Shown: in pieces, positions 33,242-44,106 of the stretch
How the letters are laid out: the number at the start of each line of letters is the position of its first letter
Position numbering within the stretch: the stretch's first letter is position 1
NCBI RefSeq assembly: GCF_030272615.1
Contig: NC_081409.1
Location: 526,244,975 to 526,308,974, forward strand
Length of the DNA stretch: 64,000 nucleotides
From: Cryptomeria japonica
Lineage: Eukaryota > Streptophyta > Pinopsida > Cupressales > Cupressaceae
Reading direction: 5' to 3'
The notes under the pieces: generated by a model
What the model saw: only the letters and a program-made list of their open reading frames with translations
What the model was told of the DNA's origin: nothing
The model's database searches: none
Program-made: the position numbers and the translations under genes

Positions 33242-35232
33242 GTTGTATACAATGCATAAGTGCCAATAAGTAATCCATCACATGAACAAGAAACTGATCT
33301 CTCCATGCACATATACCATCATGGAATCCAAGTGCTCCATCAATATACCTACAATAAGAAAAAAGTGACCACCATCTCATACATGAATTCTCCCACACTT
33401 CACCATGCTACTGCCACTGGACATGAAAAGGCCATCCGAAGAGAAAGCCACACAATATGTCGCAACAAATAATAAGTCTTGCACTAGCTAATATCCGAAC
33501 ACAAACACTAATACTAAGGTATCTAATGCAAAGGTAGTTGTTTACATAGCTGAAATAACACCCATAACAAGTGCTAACACATCAACTATACATGCCTCCA
33601 AGGCATACAAACCAAGTGAATAACATCTCATTAACATATGCAACCTATAACATGCAACCATAAGCCCCAAGTGCAATACATGTCACGTATGTGCACCAAG
33701 GAACTCCCACTGCATAGGTAATGTCAATATCATAAATGAATCCACTAACAACATATCATAGAAGTGTAACCATGCAATATCAAGAATATCTACGTCAATA
33801 TGAACATCATGTAAATTGATAACCTGCAAGTACCACTCTCACACCATGTCTCGAACATTCCCCCATGTTCTCCACACCAACAAAAGAAAGAGATAAAGGA
33901 ACCTCTATGCCATCTCCCACATGACAACACATGAACACAAAACTAGTGAACACATAGCTCCAAACAACCTCTAACCAATGTGATGTGAATATGAACATCC
34001 AAGAAGATAACCAAAACAAAGAGAGAAACACTGCAAATCAAATCTCGTAGCATGTCTTTCTACACACACCTCTAAATGCTAACTGTGTCAAGTATGATCT
34101 CCTCCATAAAATCCCAAGTGAGAATAGCATAAAAACACCCAAAAACCATTCAGTCCCTTGGACCAAATAAACATATATAACATGTAATCAACATGGATGT
34201 AAGCCTTTCATAACCAAGAAGATCAAACTAAATATCCATTCCAAAACCAAGGGAATTTGCCCAATAAACCATCTCCCAAACTAATATCAATGATTGCCAC
34301 CATCATAATAATAACTCAAATGCACAAGGAGATAAACAATTCCATATATCTCTCAAATGAACCTTCCAGAACTAAACATCTTCATAGCTCAAGATCCATA
34401 TCTATGAAAGATAAGCATAAACATAATGTACCTGAAAGGAAACAATGGGCAATACATCTCAAGTAGTAAACAACCAAGTAGACCAAGAGTGGGGAATGAG
34501 AATGCTCATCCAAGATATCCAAATCATTATGAATCATCTAAGAACAATCTCCTCTCAAGTCTGTACCAAGTGAATGCTCCTCAAAAAATTTGTTGAAGCC
34601 ATCAACCATCTCAACACATATCTCTAATCACAAGAGAATATCAGCATCACCTATATCTCCATGTATCCATGACTACCTATAACCAATCAATCCATGCCAA
34701 ACTCAAAATGCAACATAGCACCACCATGAAGTAATCAAGCAAATGATCATGTACCAAATACAAAGAGAACTACCAAGATCAGTGTCAAAGCTCCAACCGT
34801 AGAATTGGGAACAAAACATGACAACATGATCTAACCATCTCCTCCAAAGAGATAACATGCTCCATATGAACATATCAAATAACCATATCATGTCAAAACT
34901 CTAATCTAGCCATCAAGAGTGTACCATGACATAATATCAACCACCCTATCAAACAAGGATAACATGTCAAATGAAAGCATAAAACCACACCTCAACCAAG
35001 GACTCCTTGAGCCCTTAAGATGTAAACATCTCCTAACAATGTACCCATAAATGTGAAAGATCCTTCTGCAGCAACATTATCTAAGGCATCCTCCAAACAT
35101 TTGCACACTAAGAAGATCATCCACCAGCCAACATGGTGAATACACATCACTGCTACAAGCTCCCATTGATCCGTGATACCAAGCTCTCCATAGGATTGTG
35201 ATAATCATCTCCTAAATGAAGATCGTCCATGT
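33242..35232. other. LARD-like internal domain, left part: no gene
   Basis: CAT/ATC-rich, low-complexity sequence with no ORF above about 75 codons and no retroviral motif on either strand. Interrupted at 35232 by solo LTR 1. Confidence 0.7.
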
Positions 35233-38200
35233 TGTAATGTCCCGCTAGGAAACCCCTAAGGGTTTAAGTTAAAAACACTCAAATAGAGTGTAAATAATTT
35301 TTTTTTTTTTTTTATAATAATAATAATTACGAGAGTTAATAATAAGTTACAACATTAAGATAATTTGGAGTTATCTAAAACTAGATAACACAGCGGAAGG
35401 CTAAATGAACCTAAGGAGTTTCCCAACGTGATTATGTAACCTTACACTTAACTCATTTTGTGACAATCGATCCAATTAAGCTGGATATCTTAATTACGAG
35501 ATAATGCATAAGACATGGACATATATTTATGTTCGTTAAGTTGACGTCTTAGAATCTTAGGAAGCGTTCATTTATTTGGGGTGGATAGGAGGCATCATGA
35601 GGTTATTTACTCAATGCACATTAACACCTAATTAATTTAAGAGGCCTCCCTTAAGGTTCAATGTGATTAATATAATGAAGTTCATTCATTGGTTTTAAGA
35701 TAACCACCCACATTTGATATCTTTCTTAAATATTAAAAGTATGGCTAATAAGATGAGATTCGTTCATTAAGGATTAAACTTCCATTAATAGAGTAAGGTT
35801 CCATCATTTGAATTCATGCATAACCAACTAATGAGTCGTAGTTTCTTTATGGAGGATAGAATGCAAGTAGTCATAGAGTTCATTCATTGAAGTTTTAATA
35901 ATGCTAATAAATGGACTAATTTCATTGAGGTGAAGAGGTATTAGGAACACATGAGTTCATCCTTTAAATTAAAATATAGTTAGCAAGATGATATTCATTA
36001 TTACAGGATTAAAATATAAGTTCATAGTGACGTTCTTCCATTAGGATTAGAATATAACTACCTTATTGCATGTCACTCTTTTTGGTTAAATGAAGTTAAT
36101 ATGAAGAGATACTTTTACTAGGATTAAGATATAAACAACTATATGAATACTTCCCTTTTCAGTTCAATTTAGCAATCATAAGGAGATTCTTTTATTAGGG
36201 TTATAATTATGGATAAATAGTTGAAGTCACCCAATTATCAAGTTAATTTGGTAAGGATTATTTGTTAAGATTAAAACATAAATAACTAAACAAATTCATC
36301 CAATATAGTGAAGTATGATTAACATGGCGATACTCATTTAAGAAGATAAAAAGTAAATACCTTTATGGTGTTCATCCTTTAGATTTCAACTTAGAAATTA
36401 TAACATTAATTCTAACTTTGTTTCCCATTCACATTCGTTCAATTTACATGCTTAATAACAAGTTAATCCATTAATGGTAACCTAGCGAGATTCTTTCCAC
36501 TATTACTTCTTTTAATTAACGTTAACCAAAATACATTTCCATTATTATAGTTTACATTCTTTAACGACCCTAATTATTACATTTATCAAGATGACTAAAT
36601 TTATGTACTTTGATTTAGCTTCATTAAATTCTCATTATGCACTTACAAGATACAACCATACATGATAACTTCAAGTATGAAATAAAAGAGACAAGGCATC
36701 GCATAACATAGATATGATCTCGGAGTTCACCCCTAAGGGCTACATCTCCAGGTTTGTTGAACTGCAAGACCCCTCTGGCATTTAAATATAGTTAAGAATA
36801 CATAATTTACATGTCTTTTACATCCTTGCCACTTAGGCAAACACAACCCATATACAACAGTCACCTTGGTAAATAATTACATAATGATCCCCTCTGAAGT
36901 GGATCCTACAAAATACATCAAAGCAATAACAAGGAATTCTTAACTGTCGGTACCCTAACTGGAGACTTGACTGACGTTGACTAGACATAAGCAATCAGAC
37001 GACAGGGTCCCAACATTCCTATCAAGGGCGTGCTATTATAATAGACATAACGATTACCAAATTATTAAGCCATGCTCAAGCGTTAACGGGTAGTTACAAC
37101 ATTTCCTCAAGTTGACTTAAGCATCTAAATAGATTATTTAATCCTTAGATAAACACCAAAGACAAGTTGGTTTTACAAAAGTAATCTAGCCCCTTCTCTA
37201 ACTATACAAAAAAAAAATTACCCTTTTTCTATAAAGATCAAAATACATTGAGAGTAAATAAAGGAATGGGAAAATCATTTCCGAGCTAAATTGAGCTTCT
37301 ATTGCATACACAAAAAAAAGGTTAAAGTCTAATGCCACCATTCAATTTTCTCATTAGCATTTAAACGTGAGTCCCCATATTTTCCACTTAAATGAAATAA
37401 AACTTAAATACACATTTCAACATTTGTAAAGATAATGAAAATCAATGCCATATTACATTCCAAAAATCAATATATATCATCAAATTATATATGCTAATTA
37501 GATGTTACCTATATTAACATATATTTTAATATATCTATTTATCCCTTTTAAAAAAAAAAAAAAAGAACAACATTACTTATTAAAATATACATCTCAACTC
37601 ACATTTTTAATATAAAATATTGCTTATAATATATTTATATTAATAAGCATCTGTTTTTTTGTTTGTATAAAATAAACAAACTATATTCAAATTTTAACTT
37701 ACCTAAAATACTAAATAATAATTAAAAGAAAACAGTAAAAAAAATTAGAGGGCGGCCAACCCTAGGCGGCGAAACCCTAGGGCGGCTGTGCCCTAGCCGA
37801 AGAGAACTGTGGCCGCCACAATGGGCGCAGCCCCTCGGCCTCCACACACAGTGGAGTCGGGGGTTACTGCGGCCGCCGTGGGGTCACAGCCCCTTCGGCC
37901 CCCACTCAGTGGTACCAGAGGTTGTTGTGGCCTCCACGGCGTCGCAACCCCTTCGGCCTCCACTATGTGGAGCCGGGGGTTGCTGCGGCCACCATGGACG
38001 TCGCAGCCCCTTCGGCCGCCACTTTGTGGAGCCGAATGGTAGTGGGGAGGGGCGGGTTGAGCTTCGGCTCCCCCCCCGAAACCCCCAATTAATTTTTTTT
38101 TTTCCTTTTCTCATTTTTTTTAATAGTTATAATTTTTTTTTTTTTTTTGTATTTCAGTTTCGATTTAGCTAATTTTTTTTGAGAAAAGCATGAACGAAAA

Positions 38201-39854
38201 CTAGTCAAGAAAGCAAATACATAATATGCCCATTATCCATTTGTTTCAGTCACAGATTTATTTCTCTTTTTTTTTTTCAGAATGTTTAAGCAAGGATTGG
38301 GGAAGATTTTCTCCTTTCAAAATGTCCAAGAAACCATGACAAATCTTGAATCCAAGAACAACCAAGCTTTCAAAAACTGAAACTAAATCTTAAAGACAAT
38401 CATGGGCATTATCATTTCTTTTTCCAGCATTTCATGGAGAACATTCAAACACCAATTTTTTTTGATACAACAAATAAATAAAAGGGTAGGTTGGAATCCT
38501 ACCTCATAACGCATTTCGGGCAAGACTTGAAGGAGAGCTCCACCTGCAACTCAAAGCAAAACTCCATTTTCTCCAAAATTCCCCCACCTCCATTCCAAAA
38601 AGATCCCAAAAAGAGAACCCCCAAAATATTTCCAAAAACTAGGTTAAATGAGAAACCCCCTTTTTTTTTACCTAATTTTCAATTTCAAATTTAGGCATTG
38701 ATTTTTAAAATAAAAGAAAAATGAAAATGGAAATCATTCCTTTCCACTATTCAATACATCTTATCCGTTTTTTCTTATTAAAATTAAAATGCTTCTATTT
38801 CTTATTTAATTCTAATTTTAATTTCTCCATATTACTTTAGCCAACATTTATATTTTGAACTATTAACAAGGGTAAGGTATTTAGGTTAATTTAAATTTCC
38901 AAAATCAATCCTTTATACCATATCAACTTTACAAGTAAAAAGAATAATTTCCTTTAAATAATAAAATTTACCCTTTCTTTTCCAAAATGCGAAAATGATA
39001 AATTTATTTCTATTTCCCAATGACTTTAAATCTTTCCTTTCTAAAAATGCATAACTAATTGAATTCATTATTTCAAATTAACTATTAAATTAACTCGCTA
39101 CAACATAATAAAGTGACCTTTTTAAAAAAAATGACTAATCTCATGAAGGAACCTATTTATTTTAATTCCTCAACTTTTAATGTGTAAATGAACACATTAT
39201 TTCAATTTAAATGCTTAAGCTTGCTACAAATATAAATAAAGCGATCTCTTAAATTAACGATTAATCATATAAAAGAAAACTACCTATTTTAAATTTCTAA
39301 ATTACAAATGCGTACATCCACACATTAAATTGAATTGAATACTTAGGATAACAAACTCCACTTACCCCGCGCAAGGCACGCAAATTGAGGAAGTCCACCA
39401 AATCGCACGACATGCAACCCAATGAAAAGAAAGCCCCATGAACCACACACGATGCTCACCTAACCATGGCTAAGGCAAGACGAGAGTTTTATGACCCCCA
39501 AATCCGAATTCTGAGGATGGAGGGGGTTTACTCAAACCTGCAAATCTCGAAGGAGATGAACCTCGCCCTAGGCGGTGTTGTACCTGCAATCTCCTGCACC
39601 CATGAATCACGCAAGCATACATATACATATACATATTCAATGAAGGCGTTAGCTTGAGATTTATCACAAGAGTTAGGAAACAATTACATTTACACAAGAA
39701 TTGATGCAAAAGCACAATAATAGGTATGCACGATTATTTATATTATCTAAACTCCACATTGCATCACAGTTAACCTACCATTCAAGAATGCCACATTGGA
39801 AGTCAATCAAGGTCAAACAGGTTTTACAAGTCCGACCAGGGTAGGGGCATTACA
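35233..39854 (-). repeat. Giant solo LTR 1 (4622 bp)
   Basis: Begins TGTAATGTCCCGC and ends GGTAGGGGCATTACA, flanked by CATGT (35228-35232) and CAAGT (39855-39859), a 4/5 match to a target duplication. No internal domain, PBS or PPT. The start carries an AAACCC/GGGTTT hairpin (35250-35265). Shares start, end and the phrase GATCTCGGAGTTCACCCCTA (near 36715) with solo LTR 2, and its ends resemble the G1 LTR (TGTCGTGCCC / GGTAGGGCCTCACA), so it is inferred to be a related giant-LTR gypsy family, same orientation as G1. It holds a GC-rich tandem repeat at 37804-38035; otherwise AT-rich, no gene. Confidence 0.8.
37804..38035. repeat. GC-rich tandem repeat, four units of about 58 bp
   Basis: Four diverged units start at about 37804, 37862, 37919 and 37978. 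Each has a CGGCC-rich part, CAGCCCCTTCGGCC-like core and a short palindrome such as CCACACACAGTGG, CCACTATGTGG or CCACTTTGTGG. It lies in a GC island inside an AT-rich LTR. Open frames across it are repeat by-products. Confidence 0.85.
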
Positions 39855-42097
39855 CAAGTCTACACACATACAACTGAAATGTCAACAATATCAAGTAAAC
39901 CATGAACCCCATCTCGAAGAGATACAAAACCACCAAAAAACAATCAGGATCAAATCCCACACCACCACATCACACTATCAAAAGCTCCCACTGAAAGTGT
40001 ATACAAGCTATCCATGACAATATGATAAAACCATCCTCTAACATGAGAATCAACCAAATCCATCTAACAATCAAAGAACTCAAAGTTGACATCATGAGAT
40101 CCCAAAAGTCAAAGTAACTATGATCCTCAAACAAGAAGATACATTGCCATATCAATCAGGAATCCAATCAAATCATCATCAATCAAAGCACATGCAAATC
40201 CAATTATGTCATGCCAAAGTATCTACACACAAGAAACATCCATAGCACCATGATCATATCCACTAAACCAAGCATCTAACTCAATGTGTCCAACTTGTTG
40301 GCATCACATAGTCAGCCATGTAGGTCCCCCATCATGATTGTACCTAGTAACAACATCTCTCCTCCTCAACATGATAACAAATCAATGAACCAATGACTAA
40401 GCCAAGCCACCAAATATGAATATGCATAAACAATGAAAGATCTATGGGCATATACAACCCATATCCAAGTCATAGGTGTAATCCTGTAAGTAAAGACAAC
40501 TCACAAAAATGCACAACTTGTAGACCCAACAATACAACAAACACACTCAAACCAAAATTGATAACCATGTCAACATGAGAGGAATTAAGATACAACACTG
40601 AGTATACAATGACATCAAATCCAAAACTCCAATATGTAATATGTCATAAACTCATAATGTCACCATAGTCAAAAGGAACCATAATCAACTTAAGTTAAAA
40701 TATCAGCATATAAATCATGTCAAATATGCTCCAAACCTCAATCAAACTGAAGTGCTCTCCAAGAGATTTTCATTGACTATTTGAAGTCCAAAATCCGACT
40801 CCATATGCTCAAGTTATGACCTCTCAAAGCCGTAAAGGTACCTGTCACTTCCAACTCACATTTCCCTACCCAAACAATAAAATCTGAAAAAAATAATCAT
40901 ATAATGATTAAGTAAATTGAATCACCTTTCAAACAACTATAAGAAGTCAAAAATATGACATCATATGCCCAAGATATGCTTCGTGAAAGAAAACAGCCAA
41001 TTAGGCTATAAATGCAAGCATGGACTCCAAAAAAAATTTCACCAATATGCCATAAAATCATTTTACAATTTTTTCCAATATGCCTCACAAATAATTTTTA
41101 ATTTTTAATAATTTATGGTAGGGCCCACTAGCCGGACCCACCCCACTAACCACCCAGGCATATAATTTTACATGGCATATAAATTTTCATTGGCAACATT
41201 TTATAATTTTGCAAATGCCTTTTAAAAACTATGTATTAAAAATGTGGCATTTAAAAATCTCAAATTAAAACTGGCGAATTTTTTTTTTTAAATTTTGATT
41301 GTTTTAAATTTTTATTTTCATGGGATTTAAAACCCACGAGGGTTATCCCCGCTGAGAAACTCCCCACCGACAGGGGCCCCACCACCGGTGTAGTCATCGG
41401 TCGTGGTCCCACTGTGATACCGCCATGAACCCCACGTGGGCCGACAGGCCTGCCGATGGTAGGTAATTATCGGGACCCACTATACCAGTGGGCCAGGGGG
41501 GGGGAGTGACACCCCCTCCCACTTAAATTTTTATTTTATTTTTCAGCTTTTCAATTTGATTTTTCATTTTTTTTTAAACAAAAAGCCGACAAGGTTTACA
41601 ATGCAGGGTATTTTTTTAAAAATATTATTTTCTGACAATACCCAATCTGTATGGCCGTCGGGCTAATTTTTTTTATTTTTATTTTTTTCCAATTTTTTTT
41701 CTTTTTCAAAACAAAAGGCCCGATGAGTTTAATAAACAATAGGAAATTTTAATATATAATCTGACAACTGTGCAGGTCGTACCGTCTAAAAAATTTCAAA
41801 CTCATTCTTCCATCGCCAAATAGGGTCAAGTTATATATCAAAATTCATCTCCCGGCCTCCCTGATCACAACCATGGGGTCATTTTTATCCCACGAGGTCA
41901 AATATGAAACTCCACCCCCAAAATACAAATCCATAGAAACCCATCTTGAAACAAATTTTTATAACACCAGATCTGCAACAAATGCCCACAAATCTGCAAC
42001 CCACAACCTGCAATAAACCCTCATATCTTATCTTGTCTTTCATTCTTACATGCATTCATGGATTCCAACTAGGGTTATAAACACCATTAAACCAATA
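39855..42097. other. LARD-like internal domain, right part: no gene
   Basis: Continues the CAT/ATC-rich sequence interrupted at 35232. No coding potential seen. A GC-rich patch at about 41330-41520 contains the palindrome CCCACTATACCAGTGGG (41476-41492). This patch lies 0.6-0.8 kb downstream of the PBS in element orientation. Confidence 0.7.
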
Positions 42098-42109
42098 GCT
42101 CTTATACCA
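42098..42109 (-). other. PBS of LARD-like element
   Basis: The minus strand reads TGGTATAAGAGC, one mismatch from the initiator tRNA-Met type, two bases from the LTR at 42112. Confidence 0.85.
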
Positions 42110-42111
42110 CT

Positions 42112-42857
42112 TGTAAGAAAAACTGCAGCCAACTTTATGACAATTTCCACATAACCCAATTTAGATTTTAATCAAATCAACACACAGAATCCACATGCAA
42201 AGAATAGACAACATACCCATGAAAATGTGACACAAGATATATCCTGGGAAAACCCTCATGAGGGAAAAACCCAGCTTCCAAAAGCATCATCCACCATGTA
42301 TTATCAGGAATGTGTCCATTACAATACAACTATGGAAAGCCTTCGAAAACTCAGCCATAACAAGCCATCAACAAGCACTCCATGTGACCAAGCATGAATC
42401 CACACATCTCATGTCATGCTTCCTTCACAAATGCTAACCTGGCTAACTGACCAACCCAAACAAATACCATTGTGGTTTCTTTTATAAACACAAGCTCCCG
42501 CAAATCCACCAAGTGGTATTACATCAAACCATATGCCCAAAACCATGTGACAATAAAATATAATATTTTTCCTACCTACCCTTGACCCACATTTAATATT
42601 GGGTACTTCATCACAATTACATTCCCCAATATTAAATAAATACAATATAATAATACCAATGTGTCAGTACAACGCATCAAGTGGTTACAAGAATATTCCA
42701 AGGGAATCTCTACATGTTGCACATCCATATAGGTGCTCCTAGGTGCAACAATACAATATGATATTACAATATAATTCCATGTCCACCTCACAAAATAATA
42801 AAATAATACAACAATAAAACATTATTATGCAAGGTGTACAACACCATTTTCCTAACA
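42112..42857 (-). repeat. LARD-like element LTR (5')
   Basis: TGTAAGAAAAACTGC...CCTAACA, followed by the CAAAT duplication. Contains a 14-bp segment near 42530 that the other LTR lacks. Confidence 0.92.
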
Positions 42858-42862
42858 CAAAT

Positions 42863-43990
42863 CAGTTTTACAAACCTGATTTGCACCTATTGATTACACT
42901 TGAGTTATTAAATGCTCATTTGTGGATTTTGAATAGGAGTCTATCGCTTGGTTTAAAATATTTTATCCTCCATTTTTCATCCTTATTTTTCATTTCGAAT
43001 TTCTTGGAGGGTGTGGAGGAGGATTTGCTATCTCAAGCAATCCCATTTTCTCAAGTACGTTTTTTTATCATTATTCTTTATTTTAGGGTTCTGAAACCCT
43101 TTGTTTTGAATGATCTTCATATTGTAATGCATTTACAGTCCTTTTGTAATGTGTCACGTGGGTTTATTGGCCTGAACAATACCACTTTTGTGATGTCATT
43201 TGGGTCAGCACACCCAGGGGACATCTCTATTTCACACTGCTATCTTTTTAATTGTGGTATTGGTGGGGTTGTGAACCCACCAAACACCACAGTCCATCAT
43301 GGTGTTGGAGAGGTTTACCACCCTGACCCACACCGATAGTATATGCTTTGCACTGTACTGCCCTTTGTTTCTGGTGTTTGGCAGGGTCATAGGCCCACCA
43401 CGCACCATATATTATGGTGTGTGATGGGTCTACAATCCCATCACACACCATACCTTATTTCTTATGGTTTGTAATACCATTGTGGTGTTGGGCGGGACTG
43501 TGGGCCCGCCACACACCATAGGTCTGCGACCCCGACCACCACCACCTTTATCCACTTTATATCTATCGTAAGTCATACCACATGTATGGTGTTTGGAGGT
43601 GCCATAGGTCCACCATATACAATGTATGGCAGGTCTATAACCTCGCTAAACACTAGTGCCCTTCTATGCCTATCTCTTGGTGTGAGGCAAGGTTTCAAAT
43701 CTTCCCTCCACCAAAATGCTTCCTTCCTTCAAGGTGTAAGGCGGGGTTGAAAACTTTCCATACACCATTTTGAATTATTACTAAGGTGTGTGGCAGTTTT
43801 ATAACCCCACCCTACACCTCTTTTGTAATTACACTTTTTTATGTGTAATTCGGGTTTTTAACCCCGGATTACACCTATGTTTGTTTTCCCCAAGTGCAAT
43901 TCAGGTTTAGAAATCCAAGTTACACCTCTAATCCACACTTTTCATAAGTGAATTCTTTAAGCTTATAAACTTGAAATTCACTTATTGCAC
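42863..43990. repeat. Stem-loop array, right part (about 13 units)
   Basis: Completes the unit cut by the LARD-like element (42863-42888), then has units at 43253-43291, 43299-43335, 43372-43407, 43413-43452, 43483-43518, 43585-43622, 43621-43655, 43677-43715, 43730-43770, 43782-43820, 43842-43876, 43891-43928 and 43944-43985. The best is 43413-43428/43437-43452: perfect 16-bp arms with an 8-nt loop. Most follow GGTG...GGG-loop-CCC...CACC with an AT-rich loop. Arm sequences change from unit to unit while remaining complementary. No convincing gene; frames at 42827-43339 run through the repeats. Confidence 0.85.
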
Positions 43991-44106
43991 ACACGTAAGT
44001 TGAGATTTTACGTCCAATTTGCTTCGAAAATATCAAGTTATCAATGAGGGTTTTGGAAACCCTAATGGCCCAAAATGCATCATTTTATGAAGATTGTTCA
44101 ATTTAG

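Larger units (their letters stand above)
32499..42857 (-). mobile_element. Non-autonomous LTR retrotransposon (LARD-like), TSD CAAAT
   Basis: LTRs at 32499-33230 (732 bp) and 42112-42857 (746 bp; a 14-bp indel explains the difference), both TGTAAGAAAAA...CCAACA/CCTAACA. Perfect CAAAT duplications at 32494-32498 and 42858-42862. The PPT is next to the left LTR and the PBS next to the right LTR, so the element is on the minus strand. The interior holds a 4.6-kb solo LTR; without it the internal domain is about 4.25 kb and has no gag or pol similarity that I can detect. That combination fits a large retrotransposon derivative dependent on another element's proteins. Confidence 0.88.

Noticed and set aside
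34000-35000. Degraded copia pol in the LARD-like interior
   Set aside because: Reading all frames gave no RT, integrase or gag motif; only low-complexity CAT/ATC-rich sequence.
37809-38172. ORFs with repeated PLRPPL phrases
   Set aside because: Translation of the 58-bp GC-rich tandem repeat.
42827-43339. 170-codon plus-strand ORF
   Set aside because: It crosses the LARD-like LTR end and the stem-loop array; no motif, so a chance frame.
32321-43990. CRISPR-like array
   Set aside because: Units are palindromes with variable arms and no constant direct repeat or uniform spacers; the context is eukaryotic transposons.
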